DNA of 64,000 nt from positions 1 to 64,000 of the forward strand of contig NZ_SSXI01000100.1 in the NCBI RefSeq assembly GCF_004803405.1. Direction: 5' to 3'. The first letter of the stretch is position 1; each line of letters opens with the position of its first letter. Positions 1 to 8,579 of the stretch are shown here, one piece after another. The DNA is from Nocardioides sp. Lineage in GTDB: Bacteria > Actinomycetota > Actinomycetes > Propionibacteriales > Nocardioidaceae. Position numbers and translations under genes: made by a program. Below the pieces are notes generated by a model, which worked only from the letters and a program-made list of their open reading frames with translations, was not told the DNA's origin and did no database searches.

Positions 1-723
1 GGCAGCCGCGAGCGGCGGCCGCAGATGATGGTTGACGCGACGGAGCAGCTCGGCGCCCACGGCGCCCAGCGACTCGTTGACGCGCGGGACCTGGACGTCG
101 ATCGCGACCTCGCCGACGCCGCAGGCGCCCGCGAAGCGGCGCCACAGCTCGGAAGGGTCGGCCGCGGACCGCGGCACGGTGACGAGGTGCACGTGGTCCG
201 CGGGCAGGGTCCTCCCCCACCGGTCGGCGACCTCGGCCGGGTCGGTGGTGCGCCAGCCCCACTCGCTCCGGCGGGCGTGCGGCGGCGGCGGCTCCCAGGC
301 CTCGAGCGGGACGGTGAGGCCGAACTTGAGGCGCTCCTGCCAGGCCGAGGGAACCGAGCGCGCGAGATCGCGCGAGGTGATCACCACGTGCACGTCGATG
401 CCGGCCAGGTCGGCCAGGGCCCGCTCGGCCTGCTCTGCCGACGCCGCCGAGAACAGCTCGTAGCTGAGGATCGCGGTCGGGCCGTTCCATGCTCGGATCT
501 CCGCCACGAGGCGGCCCCACATGTCCTTCCGGTTCTCCGGCAGCTTGGACCACCGAGGGTCCTCGCGGACCTGGAGCGCGGCCTGCACCCGATCGGCCTG
601 GTGGCGGCCCACGACGAGCACGCCCGCGTCCTTGAGCCGGCGGCGGTTGCCGTCCAGGATCCGCTGCACGTACGTGGTCCCCGACTTGGGGGCGCCCACG
701 TGAAGGTAGAGGGTGCGGGTCAC
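1..723 (-). CDS. Sulfotransferase family protein (3' end cut by window edge)
   Basis: Predicted PAPS-dependent sulfotransferase that would move a sulfuryl group to a cell-surface or small-molecule acceptor. The 241 visible codons begin with a GTG at 723 that overlaps the stop codon of the upstream LicD-like gene (shared GTGA), so translation is probably coupled. Residues 10-20 read GAPKSGTTYVQ, the 5'-phosphosulfate-binding loop of the family. Around residue 120 the stretch SRDLARSVPSAWQE fits the 3'-phosphate-binding segment. No stop codon is reached before base 1, so the protein is incomplete at the C-terminus. The pairing with a LicD/methyltransferase fusion suggests modification of a surface glycan. 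The acceptor cannot be read from sequence. Confidence 0.82.
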   Translation of the reverse strand, partial: MTRTLYLHVGAPKSGTTYVQRILDGNRRRLKDAGVLVVGRHQADRVQAALQVREDPRWSKLPENRKDMWGRLVAEIRAWNGPTAILSYELFSAASAEQAERALADLAGIDVHVVITSRDLARSVPSAWQERLKFGLTVPLEAWEPPPPHARRSEWGWRTTDPAEVADRWGRTLPADHVHLVTVPRSAADPSELWRRFAGACGVGEVAIDVQVPRVNESLGAVGAELLRRVNHHLRPPLAAA

Positions 724-2309
724 GCGGAGCTCTCCGATCGGTCGTCGGTCGTGGTGGACTGCGCGGCGGCTCCACGGGCAGGCCAGGAGATGGTCATGGC
801 CCACGTCGTCGGCGGGACCGCCACGGTCGACGCGACGGTCCGCTCGGCCTCGGCGATCCCCTCGGCCCGTCGTACGACGCCGCCGGCAGCCTTCGCGGCC
901 TCCACCATGTCACGGGGCGACACGGCCCAGAACCGGCCACCGGTCTCCTCACGGCGTCGGGCGATCGCGGGCCGGGCCCAGGCCTGGGACTCCAGGTGGA
1001 GCTCGCCGCCCCGCCGCAGCGCGAGCGGGACGAGCCGCCAGAAGTGGTCCCGGCCGTCGGGCGCCAACGACTCCAGAAGCTGCCGCGCGTACACCGCTTG
1101 GGGTCCCGAGTGGCGGGCGAGCAGCGCACCGCGGCTGAGGACGTCTCGGCCGTCGTACAGGTTGACGTATCCCCGGTCGAGCCGCTCGTGGGAGGGCCAC
1201 CGCCGCGGGCCGGGCAGCGCGTAGTCGAGCGCCACCACGCTGAAGCCCTGCTCGGCGAGAAAGCGGGCATCCGAGCCGTCACCGGCGCCGATGTCGATCA
1301 CGCGGGTGCCCAGTGGGAGCTGCTCGGCGACGGACGCGGCGAACGCCGAGGGGCGTCGCGCCTGCCCGGCGCTGGCCTTGTTGAACGCCGCCCATTCCCG
1401 GCGCTGGCGCCAGAGCTTCCCGAACCACTGGTCGAACCGGTCCTCGATCTCCCGGCCGGGCTGGTGCTGGAACGACGGGTCCGGGACCCGCCAGTTCGGT
1501 CCGTAGGAGATCTCCAGCAGCCGGGCCGGATCCGCAGGCCCCGGCAGCATGCGGCCCTCGAACTCGATCGGGGTGATCGGCAGGACCGCTGACCGCGGGA
1601 CCGGCGCCCGGACGGTGGCGGTCTCGTAGAAGAGGCCGTCGAGGAAGAACGTGGTGTAGACGTCGATCCCGGCGCCGGCCCCGTCCGGCGTCGGCACCTG
1701 CACCGTGAGGAAGCTGCCGCTGCGGATCAGCACCCGCATGCCTGCCGCCCGCAGCGCGCGGCCGATGGCCCAGAGCTCTCGCTGGGCCTCGGCCGGCGTC
1801 CTCTTCTCGGTCAGGTAGCAGAGGTCGACGTCGGAGTCGTGACCGATCGCCCTGCCGTTGCGTGCTGCGCCGAGCAGGGTGCCGAACGAGATCCAGGCCG
1901 GCACCTGGCAGGTGTCCTGGAGGATGTCGAGGATCCGCTGCGACTCGTCGGCGAGCAGGCCCAGCAGGCCGTCCATCCGGGAGTCGAAGGGCCGCTGCAG
2001 CAGTCCCCACTTGTCGATGATGACCGGCAGGCCGTGCCGGTCGCGCAGCTCGACCTCGCGGTCGGAGTCGCTGAACACGATCCGCCCGTCGAAGAGCTCC
2101 TCGTCGCCGGCGACGACCCGCACCACCGACCACCCGTCGAGGAACGGGTGCATCCGCTTGGGCCAGCGGACGAGCAGGGCGCCCGGCTTGTCGACGGAGA
2201 AGGACCAGCCGCGGTGGTCCCCGAAGTACACGTCGGCGGCGCCGGAGAACGGATCGTGGAAGTGGATGCCCTCGCGGTCGACACGGATCCCACTGCCCTG
2301 CATGACCAC
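720..2309 (-). CDS. LicD-like nucleotidyltransferase-fold / SAM methyltransferase fusion protein
   Basis: A 529-residue, apparently three-part protein. Residues 1-110 are beta-rich and I do not recognise them. Residues 140-165 (FGTLLGAARNG, then HDSDVDL) match the signature of LicD/Fukutin-type nucleotidyltransferase-fold proteins, which attach phosphocholine or other phospho-groups to surface glycans; the Asp pair would bind metal. Residues 337-346 (VIDIGAGDGS) are motif I of a class I SAM-dependent methyltransferase, followed by an acidic residue in VVALDYA. The GTG at 2309 lies 6 nt after a TATTCT -10 box, so a leaderless start is likely; an ATG at 2303 is the alternative. It overlaps the sulfotransferase gene by 4 nt. 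A role in capsule, teichoic acid or glycolipid decoration is an inference. Confidence 0.75.
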   Translation of the reverse strand: MVMQGSGIRVDREGIHFHDPFSGAADVYFGDHRGWSFSVDKPGALLVRWPKRMHPFLDGWSVVRVVAGDEELFDGRIVFSDSDREVELRDRHGLPVIIDKWGLLQRPFDSRMDGLLGLLADESQRILDILQDTCQVPAWISFGTLLGAARNGRAIGHDSDVDLCYLTEKRTPAEAQRELWAIGRALRAAGMRVLIRSGSFLTVQVPTPDGAGAGIDVYTTFFLDGLFYETATVRAPVPRSAVLPITPIEFEGRMLPGPADPARLLEISYGPNWRVPDPSFQHQPGREIEDRFDQWFGKLWRQRREWAAFNKASAGQARRPSAFAASVAEQLPLGTRVIDIGAGDGSDARFLAEQGFSVVALDYALPGPRRWPSHERLDRGYVNLYDGRDVLSRGALLARHSGPQAVYARQLLESLAPDGRDHFWRLVPLALRRGGELHLESQAWARPAIARRREETGGRFWAVSPRDMVEAAKAAGGVVRRAEGIAEAERTVASTVAVPPTTWAMTISWPARGAAAQSTTTDDRSESSA

Positions 2310-2324
2310 CTGCGGAGAATAGCC

Positions 2325-2354
2325 GACGGGGCTCCGCTGACGCGGAGCCCCGTC
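2325..2354 (-). terminator. Hairpin between the PLD-like gene and the LicD-like gene
   Basis: A perfect 13-bp stem (GACGGGGCTCCGC against GCGGAGCCCCGTC) with a TGAC loop lies 15 nt downstream of the PLD-like stop codon. There is no clear U-tract. The likely role is to end the PLD-like transcript before the leaderless promoter of the next gene. Confidence 0.6.
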
Positions 2355-2368
2355 GATGTCGGTGTCGG

Positions 2369-3718
2369 TCAGAGACCGGACTCCTTCATGAAGGAGTACG
2401 GGTCCACGCGGATCGCACGGCCGGCGACGTAGGTGCTCGCCACCGGAGCGAGGTTCACCGGCCCCCAGACACGCGGCCGGTTCTTGAACATGAAGTCGAT
2501 CCAGTTGATGTAGGCGTTGGTGATCCCGCGGCCCGCGAACTCACCGACGACCTCGTCACTCACCAGCGGGACGGCGCTCCAGTTCGCGCTGCCGTTGACC
2601 ACGACGCGGGCGTTGGTGCGGCCGGCGTACACGCCGCTGACGGCCATCACCTTCATGTGGACGTAGATGTCGTAGACGCCGTCGCGGTTGCGGTCGTAGG
2701 CGTACTGCAGGATCGGGACCCGGTTGGCCTTCAGCAGGCTGTGCACCCGGTTGCCCATGAGGGCGTAGACGACTCGGATGTCGCAGCCGGCACGGCGGAG
2801 CCGGACGAGCTTCTGTGCGAGGCGGATGCCGCGGTCCCCGTGGATCGCGGTCTGGGCGATCCGGATCTTGGTCCGTCCGTTGTAGCCCGCACCTCCGGTG
2901 GCACCCGTGCAGCGGATCCGGTTGAGGCGCCGCATGTCGGGATCGCCCATCTCCCGCGGGAGTGCGCCCTTGTAGGGGTAGAAGTCGATCGTGTTGGCGC
3001 CGAACTTGATCCGGCGGAAGCCCGCGCTGCCGACGTTCCGATCCTTCTTCATCTGGTCGAAGACGTACTTGAACCCGTCGTACATCGCCTTGTTGTCGAC
3101 GAAGGTGTAGAGGTCGTTCCACTGGTCCTTCGCGGCCACGTCGGTGGCGTTGTTGGAGCCGTACATGGTGACGTAGCGGCGGGTCCGGACGTGGTCGAAC
3201 AGGAAGAACTTCGAGTGCGGGATGCCCCGGGTGCCACGGCAGGAGCTGCGGCACGGCTTGAGCCAGCTCTGGTTCCGCCGGTTCTCCACGCCCTTCAGGG
3301 CACGAGACAGGCGCGCCGCGTCGGGGTTGGGGTGCTCGGAGGTCCAGTTGCTCCGGTCGATGATCACCTGGACGGAGACGCCTCGACGGTGCGCACGGAT
3401 CAGCGCGTCGGTGTAGTTGCGGCCGCGGATGTTCCAGGCGGCGATCTTGATCTGGTCGCGCCGGACCGTGCTGTCGATGCTCCGGAGGATGTGCCGCCGG
3501 ATCCGCGACGGGGAGGTGTTCTTGCGGCCGTACGGCTCGTTGAACCGCAGCCCGGGGCGCGGGCTGTAGTTGTCGGGCGCGGCCGCCGCGGCGGCGCGCG
3601 CGGGATCGGCCACGGTGGGCGTCACGGACGCCTCACTGGCGCCGGGCAGAGTGCCGAGGCTGACCACGACTGCGATCGTCGTGAACCAGAGCCCGAGGCC
3701 ACGTGCGACTCGCCGCAT
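2369..3718 (-). CDS. Secreted phospholipase D-like protein
   Basis: A 449-residue exported protein of the phospholipase D superfamily. The N-terminus (MRRVARGLGLWFTTIAVVV) is a signal peptide. The first HKD motif is intact: H-S-K followed by Asp five residues after the Lys, in PHSKFFLFD near residue 170. The second motif (VHMKVMAVSG, near residue 355) keeps His and Lys, but Ser occupies the Asp position; it is followed by GSANWS. The substrate could be a phospholipid or a nucleic acid. An ATG at 3718 is preceded by AAGGGAG at 7 nt, better than the in-frame TTG one codon upstream. The neighbours, a lipoprotein and an EEP phosphodiesterase, are also exported, which suggests a group of extracellular phosphodiesterases. 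Confidence 0.8.
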   Translation of the reverse strand: MRRVARGLGLWFTTIAVVVSLGTLPGASEASVTPTVADPARAAAAAAPDNYSPRPGLRFNEPYGRKNTSPSRIRRHILRSIDSTVRRDQIKIAAWNIRGRNYTDALIRAHRRGVSVQVIIDRSNWTSEHPNPDAARLSRALKGVENRRNQSWLKPCRSSCRGTRGIPHSKFFLFDHVRTRRYVTMYGSNNATDVAAKDQWNDLYTFVDNKAMYDGFKYVFDQMKKDRNVGSAGFRRIKFGANTIDFYPYKGALPREMGDPDMRRLNRIRCTGATGGAGYNGRTKIRIAQTAIHGDRGIRLAQKLVRLRRAGCDIRVVYALMGNRVHSLLKANRVPILQYAYDRNRDGVYDIYVHMKVMAVSGVYAGRTNARVVVNGSANWSAVPLVSDEVVGEFAGRGITNAYINWIDFMFKNRPRVWGPVNLAPVASTYVAGRAIRVDPYSFMKESGL

Positions 3719-3865
3719 CAAACATCTCCCTTGAGTAGAACCTCTGGGTCGCGCCCCAGATCGCGGCCCGCGCTACAGGAGAGGCGTTCGTGCCCCGACG
3801 CTCGCGAACCGGAACAGCCTAACCTGATGGGGGGACTGATTCGTGACTTCGGGCCGGTTCCCCGG

Positions 3866-4303
3866 TCAACCTGTGCAGGTGGCGAGCAGGTCCAGGTAGG
3901 TCTGGTCGTGGTTGCGGTCGGGGGTCGCCCGCACTGCCGGGCGGCCGGGGATCCCGTAGAACCGCTTGCCGTACTGCGCGAGGCTGGCGCCCATCGAGCA
4001 GCCGTGCAGGCTCTTGGAGACCCGGCCGTCGTCCTCGAGGCAGCCCCGGTAGGGCTTCGGGATCCGCTTGCCCTCGACCCAGACCTCGGCGCAGTCCGGG
4101 AGTGCGGGGGCGGCGGACGTGGTCTCGGCAGGAGACGAGGTGGCGGCGGTCGGGGTGTCGGTCCCGGCCGAGGAGGAGGGGGTGCTCGATGACGCCGTCG
4201 GTCCGCCGGCCTCGCCGGTGGTGTCGCCTCCGCATCCACTGAGGGCCAGGCTGCTGGCGAGGACCGCCGCGGGGACGACCCGCCACATGAGTCGCCGCAT
4301 CAT
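3866..4303 (-). CDS. Putative lipoprotein of unknown function
   Basis: A 145-residue protein with a type II signal peptide: basic start, hydrophobic core and lipobox LSGC (Cys at about residue 23). A linker of about 40 residues rich in Ser, Thr and Pro follows, then a small C-terminal domain with four Cys residues (DCAEVW, RGCLED, HGCSMG, ATCTG) that could form two disulfides. I do not recognise the domain. The ATG lies 7 nt after a TAGGGT box, so the mRNA is probably leaderless. It sits between a secreted PLD-like protein and an exported EEP protein and is likely anchored on the outer face of the membrane. Confidence 0.7.
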   Translation of the reverse strand: MMRRLMWRVVPAAVLASSLALSGCGGDTTGEAGGPTASSSTPSSSAGTDTPTAATSSPAETTSAAPALPDCAEVWVEGKRIPKPYRGCLEDDGRVSKSLHGCSMGASLAQYGKRFYGIPGRPAVRATPDRNHDQTYLDLLATCTG

Positions 4304-4316
4304 GGGCGGGACCCTA

Positions 4317-5402
4317 TCAATCGCGGCGGCGCGCAGTACGGGTTCCGCGGTCGGTGATGGTGGCGTCGGCGTAGATCAGGTAGTGGTCGCTCATGCCGGT
4401 CGACTTGGTCGTGCCGTCCTGGTGGTATCCGGAGAACCTCACGTCGGCGGCGGTGCCGAGGATCCAGTCGATGCGCAGCGGACCGCCGGGGACGGTGCAG
4501 CCGCCGGAGTAGCCGCCGCCGTTGGCGGCGGTCATCCCGGCATCACGCGCCACCTCGCAGAAGAAGGTGGCCTTCTCGTTGAAGTCGCCCATCAGGAGCA
4601 CCGGGTGTCCCGTCGCCTTCAGCTCGTTGACCAGGTCGACCTGGATCCGGGTCGACACATCTCGCTGGGCCTGCAGACCGTTGGGCGAGTGGTGGCTCAC
4701 GATCACCCAGAACTGGCTGCCGGTGTTCTTGTCGCGCAGCAGCACGTAGGGGATCGGGACGCTCGGGATGCCGTTGAACGTGTGCGACCGACCCCCGCTG
4801 TCGACGAGCTCGAAGCGGTCGGTCCGCCACATGATCTGGACCCGGTAGCCGTCGCGACCCAGGGCGTCCTGCGGCCACATCTGCATGTTGCTCAGGCCGC
4901 TGATGAAGACCCCCCGCTGGTCGCGCTGGACCTCCTGGAGGCCCACCAGCTGGATGCCGCGGCTCTTGAGGAGCCCGACCTCTCGCGCGGCGCGGCTCAG
5001 TCCGCCACCGGCGTGGTTGCTGCCAAGGATGTTCAGGGTGGCGATGCGGAAGGACGACGTGGCGGAGCGGGACCGCTTCACCTCGGTCTCGACCTTCTCC
5101 ACGAGCTTCTCGACCTGCGCCTGGTCGTAGCGGGCGGTCCCAACCTCGCCGTCGGCGCGGGCGGGTTCCTTCTCGGCGGCGACCGGCTCCTCGGCCGCGT
5201 CGCCCTCCTCGGTCGAAGCCTCCGCCGCCGGCGACGTCCCCACCTCGTGGGGGTCGTTCGCGCTGGTCGCCGCGGGCGAGGTGTCGACGAGGGTGCCGAA
5301 GGTGAGAGCCACGAGGCCGGCAACGACGGCGAGCGCCACGACGATCATCTCGGGCATGCTCATCGGATGGGCCTTGCGTGCCCGCACGCGATGCTCACCC
5401 AC
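4317..5402 (-). CDS. Membrane-anchored endonuclease/exonuclease/phosphatase (EEP) family protein
   Basis: A 361-residue protein with one N-terminal membrane segment (about residues 17-37), a charged Ala/Glu-rich linker, and an EEP fold outside. Catalytic landmarks are visible in order: Asn in TLNILGSN, Glu in GLQEVQRD, Asp-Asn in MGDFNEKA, and Asp-His in MSDHYLIY at the end. The family cleaves phosphodiester bonds in DNA, RNA or phospholipids; the substrate here is unknown. The start is GTG 5402 with GGAGG about 10 nt upstream; ATG codons 14 and 16 codons later are alternatives. It ends 13 bp before the neighbouring lipoprotein gene and may be cotranscribed with it. Confidence 0.82.
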   Translation of the reverse strand: MGEHRVRARKAHPMSMPEMIVVALAVVAGLVALTFGTLVDTSPAATSANDPHEVGTSPAAEASTEEGDAAEEPVAAEKEPARADGEVGTARYDQAQVEKLVEKVETEVKRSRSATSSFRIATLNILGSNHAGGGLSRAAREVGLLKSRGIQLVGLQEVQRDQRGVFISGLSNMQMWPQDALGRDGYRVQIMWRTDRFELVDSGGRSHTFNGIPSVPIPYVLLRDKNTGSQFWVIVSHHSPNGLQAQRDVSTRIQVDLVNELKATGHPVLLMGDFNEKATFFCEVARDAGMTAANGGGYSGGCTVPGGPLRIDWILGTAADVRFSGYHQDGTTKSTGMSDHYLIYADATITDRGTRTARRRD

Positions 5403-5545
5403 CCTGAACCCACCTCCATGTTCCGACCTGACGGTGTCCCCTCGGCCGGCGCCGTCGCAGGATAACCGCTGCGATTCGCCTCACACCAATCAGGCGGCCC
5501 GTCGTAACCGGCCCCGGCGACCGCTCACCGGTAGCGTGGTGCTTC

Positions 5546-6805
5546 GTGAGCACCACTCCCTCCCGCGTGTTCGCGGCCAGGCTGGTCGGGCTCCCGATCT
5601 TCGACCCCCAGGGGGATCAGGTCGGGAAGGTCCGCGACCTGGTCGTCACCATGCGCACCGAGGGCACCCAGCCGCGAGTGCTCGGCATGGTCGCCGAGGT
5701 GTTCGGCCGCCGCCGGATCTTCGTGCCGATGACGCGGGTGACCAACATCGACAGCGGTCATGTCTACACGACCGGCCTGCTCAACATGCGGCGGTTCGAG
5801 CAGCGCTCGACCGAGACCCTCGTGATCGGCCAGATGCTCGACCGGACGGTCACCATCAAGAGCACCGGCGTCACCGGCACCGTGTACGACGTCGGGATGG
5901 AGCCCGCTCGCACCCGGGACTGGGTGCTGAGCCGCGTGGCGGTGCGGGAGCCGGCCAAGGGCTTCCGCCGTCGCGGCCAGACCCACGTCGTGGAGTGGAG
6001 CGAGGTCGTCGGCCTGACCCGCGCCGACGAGCGGCAGGGGGCGACCCACCTCGTCGCTGCGCTCAACGAGATGCGACCTGCGGATGCGGCGAGCATCCTC
6101 CACGACCTGCCGCCCGATCGCCGCACCGCCGTGGCGCTGGCACTCGACGACGAGCGGCTCGCGGACGTGCTCGAGGAGCTGCCCGACGAGGACCAGGTGG
6201 AGATCCTGAAGGGCCTGGACTCCGAACGGGCCGCCGACGTTCTCGAGGAGATGTCCGCCGACGACGCAGCCGACCTGGTCCGCGACCTGCCGCCGGAGAC
6301 CGCTGAGATCCTCCTCCAGCTCATGGAGCCGGACGAGGCCGAGGACGTCCGCCGGCTGATGAAGTACGTCGAGAACACAGCCGGCGCGATGATGACTCCG
6401 CAGCCGGTGATCCTCGGGCCCGACGCGACGATCGCCGACGCGCTGGCCCACGTCCGCAACCCCGATCTCACCCCGGCGCTGGCGGCACTGGTGTACGTCT
6501 GCCGTCCCCCGCTCGAGGCCCCCACCGGCAAGCTGCTCGGCATCGCGCACATCCAGCGGCTGCTCCGCGAGCCGCCCTCGACCCTGGTCGCCGGCGCCCT
6601 CGACGACTCGCTGGACTGGCTGCGGGCCGACGCGTCGATCGACGAGGTGGCCGCCCACCTGGCGACCTACAACCTCGTGGCCGCGCCCGTGATCGACGAC
6701 AACGGCCGCCTGATCGGCGCGGTCACGGTGGACGACCTGCTCGACCACATGCTCCCGGCCAACTGGCGGGACCGCGCGCCCGGACGTCCGGGGAGCAGGT
6801 CGTGA
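5546..6805 (+). CDS. PRC-barrel / MgtE N-domain / CBS protein lacking the MgtE channel
   Basis: A 419-residue cytosolic protein. Residues 8-100 look like a PRC-barrel-type beta domain (FDPQGDQVGKVRDLVV). Residues 165-275 are the helical MgtE_N superhelix with repeated units (RPADAASILHDL, RLADVLEELP, ERAADVLEEM). Residues 285-405 form a CBS pair. The Mg2+ channel domain of MgtE is absent, so this is not a transporter by itself; it may sense Mg2+ or a nucleotide and act through a partner. The GTG start follows a TAGCGT box by 8 nt, suggesting a leaderless mRNA. It overlaps the DUF1003 gene by 4 nt. An Mrp/MgtE-like/DUF1003 neighbourhood is, from memory, also present in mycobacteria. Confidence 0.85.
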   Translation: MSTTPSRVFAARLVGLPIFDPQGDQVGKVRDLVVTMRTEGTQPRVLGMVAEVFGRRRIFVPMTRVTNIDSGHVYTTGLLNMRRFEQRSTETLVIGQMLDRTVTIKSTGVTGTVYDVGMEPARTRDWVLSRVAVREPAKGFRRRGQTHVVEWSEVVGLTRADERQGATHLVAALNEMRPADAASILHDLPPDRRTAVALALDDERLADVLEELPDEDQVEILKGLDSERAADVLEEMSADDAADLVRDLPPETAEILLQLMEPDEAEDVRRLMKYVENTAGAMMTPQPVILGPDATIADALAHVRNPDLTPALAALVYVCRPPLEAPTGKLLGIAHIQRLLREPPSTLVAGALDDSLDWLRADASIDEVAAHLATYNLVAAPVIDDNGRLIGAVTVDDLLDHMLPANWRDRAPGRPGSRS

Positions 6806-7347
6806 GCGAGACCCGCCGCACTCGCGAGCGGCTCGACACGCCACGCGACGAGCGTCGGCACCTGGTCCGCCGGCCGTCGTACAACAAGGACGCCTTCGGG
6901 GTCTTCGCCGAGCAGTTCGCCCGGTTCATGGGCACCGCGACGTTCCTGCTCTACATGACCCTCTTCGTGATCGTCTGGGTCACCCTCAACGTGGTCGGCC
7001 TGTTCGGCCTGCACTGGGACCCCTATCCCTTCATCCTGCTCAACCTCTTCTTCTCCACGCAGGCGTCCTACGCGGCACCTCTGATCCTGCTCGCGCAGAA
7101 CCGCCAGGAGGCGCGGGACCGCGTGATCGCCGAGCAGGACCGGCAGGCGGACGCGCGGGCGCACGCGGACATGGAGTTCCTCGCCCGCGAGGTGGCCTCG
7201 CTGCGGATGGCGGTGGGCGAGGTCGCCACCCGCGACTTCCTCCGCAGCGAGCTTCGGACGCTGCTCTCCGACCTCGACGACCGCGCCGACGAGCGTGCGC
7301 AGTCTCACGAGGACGGCGACGACGAGGACCAGCGGGGATCTGCCTAG
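6802..7347 (+). CDS. DUF1003 family membrane protein
   Basis: A 181-residue membrane protein. Two hydrophobic segments (about residues 43-65 and 75-98), the second including FILLNLFFSTQASYAAPLIL, match the core of DUF1003. A charged coiled-coil-like tail follows (QNRQEARDRV, then many Asp, Glu and Arg residues). The function is unknown. The start GTG shares GTGA with the stop of the CBS/MgtE-N gene, so the two are translationally coupled and probably act together. The hydrophilic N-terminus (about 40 residues) and tail should both lie in the cytosol. Confidence 0.85.
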   Translation: MSETRRTRERLDTPRDERRHLVRRPSYNKDAFGVFAEQFARFMGTATFLLYMTLFVIVWVTLNVVGLFGLHWDPYPFILLNLFFSTQASYAAPLILLAQNRQEARDRVIAEQDRQADARAHADMEFLAREVASLRMAVGEVATRDFLRSELRTLLSDLDDRADERAQSHEDGDDEDQRGSA

Positions 7348-7358
7348 ACTCGGGTGTT

Positions 7359-8543
7359 GTGAGCACTGTGCAGCACGCCCCGACCGTCGAGCAGGTCATG
7401 ACCGCGCTCGGCGGCGTCAACGACCCCGAGATCAAGCGGCCCATCACCGAGCTCGGCATGGTCGAGAGCGTCGACATCGCCGAGCGTGACGGCGCCGCCG
7501 TGGTGACGGTCAATGCGCTGCTCACCGTCGCGGGCTGCCCGCTGAAGGACACGATCACCCGCGACGTCACCGCCGCGGTGGTCGCCCTCGACGGCGTCGC
7601 CGACGTCAGGGTGAACCTGGGCGTGATGTCGTCCGAGCAGCGCTCCGGGCTGCACGAGACGCTCCGTGGCGGCCAGGCCCAGCGCGAGATCCAGTTCGCG
7701 CAGCCGGGCTCGCTCACCAAGGTCTTCGCGATCGCCTCCGGCAAGGGCGGCGTCGGCAAGTCCTCGGTCACGGTCAACCTCGCGCTCTCGCTGGCCAAGG
7801 CCGGTCGGAAGGTCGGCGTGGTCGACGCCGACATCTACGGTCACTCGGTGCCGGCGATGCTCGGCGTGGCCGACGCACGCCCCACTCAGGTCGACGACCT
7901 GATCATGCCCGTGCCGACATCGTCGGGAGTCTCCGTGATCTCGATCGGCATGCTCAAGCCGCGCCGCGACCAGGTGGTGGCCTGGCGCGGGCCGATGCTG
8001 GACCGAGCGCTCGTCCAGATGCTCTCCGACGTCTATTGGGGAGACCTCGACGTCCTCCTGCTCGACCTGCCGCCGGGCACCGGCGACGTGGCGATCTCGA
8101 TGGGCCAGCACCTGCCGGGCGCCGAGGTCGTGGTGGTCACCACCCCGCAGGAGGCGGCAGCCGAGGTGGCCGAGCGTGCCGGCACCATGGCCTCGATGAT
8201 GCACCAGCGGGTGGTGGGCGTCGTCGAGAACATGAGCTACCTGCCCTGCCCCCACTGCACCCCCGAGGGCAAGGAGCACCGGCTCGAGGTCTTCGGGTCC
8301 GGCGGCGGCGACCGGGTCGCGCAGACGCTGTCACAGCGGTTCGGGTACGACGTGCCGGTCCTCGGCCGGATCCCGCTCGACCTGTCGCTGCGCGAGGGAG
8401 GTGACTCGGGCAAGCCGATCGTCGAGTCCAACCCGACCGCCCCCGCGGCGGAGGCGCTCACCTCGATCGCCGACCGGCTGGACGGGCGGGGCCGTGGTCT
8501 GGCGGGCCTGCAGCTCGGCCTCACCCCCACCAGCAAGTTCTGA
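7359..8543 (+). CDS. mrp: Mrp/NBP35 family iron-sulfur cluster carrier ATPase
   Basis: A 394-residue P-loop ATPase that binds and delivers Fe-S clusters in the cytosol. The N-terminal 90 residues are a MIP18/DUF59 domain (ALGGVNDPEIKRPITELGM). The deviant Walker A follows at about residues 126-135 (SGKGGVGKSS). Later motifs are DADIYGHS (switch I), LPPGTGD and PQEAAAEVAE. The CxxC pair near residue 293 (PCPHC), expected to hold the cluster between subunits, is present. The length is normal for actinobacterial Mrp. The GTG start lies 8 nt after TAGACT, a typical leaderless arrangement. Downstream lies tatB in the same direction. Confidence 0.95.
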   Translation: MSTVQHAPTVEQVMTALGGVNDPEIKRPITELGMVESVDIAERDGAAVVTVNALLTVAGCPLKDTITRDVTAAVVALDGVADVRVNLGVMSSEQRSGLHETLRGGQAQREIQFAQPGSLTKVFAIASGKGGVGKSSVTVNLALSLAKAGRKVGVVDADIYGHSVPAMLGVADARPTQVDDLIMPVPTSSGVSVISIGMLKPRRDQVVAWRGPMLDRALVQMLSDVYWGDLDVLLLDLPPGTGDVAISMGQHLPGAEVVVVTTPQEAAAEVAERAGTMASMMHQRVVGVVENMSYLPCPHCTPEGKEHRLEVFGSGGGDRVAQTLSQRFGYDVPVLGRIPLDLSLREGGDSGKPIVESNPTAPAAEALTSIADRLDGRGRGLAGLQLGLTPTSKF

Positions 8544-8579
8544 TCGCGGCCTGAGCCGGCTGAGCGCGAGAGACGTCCA

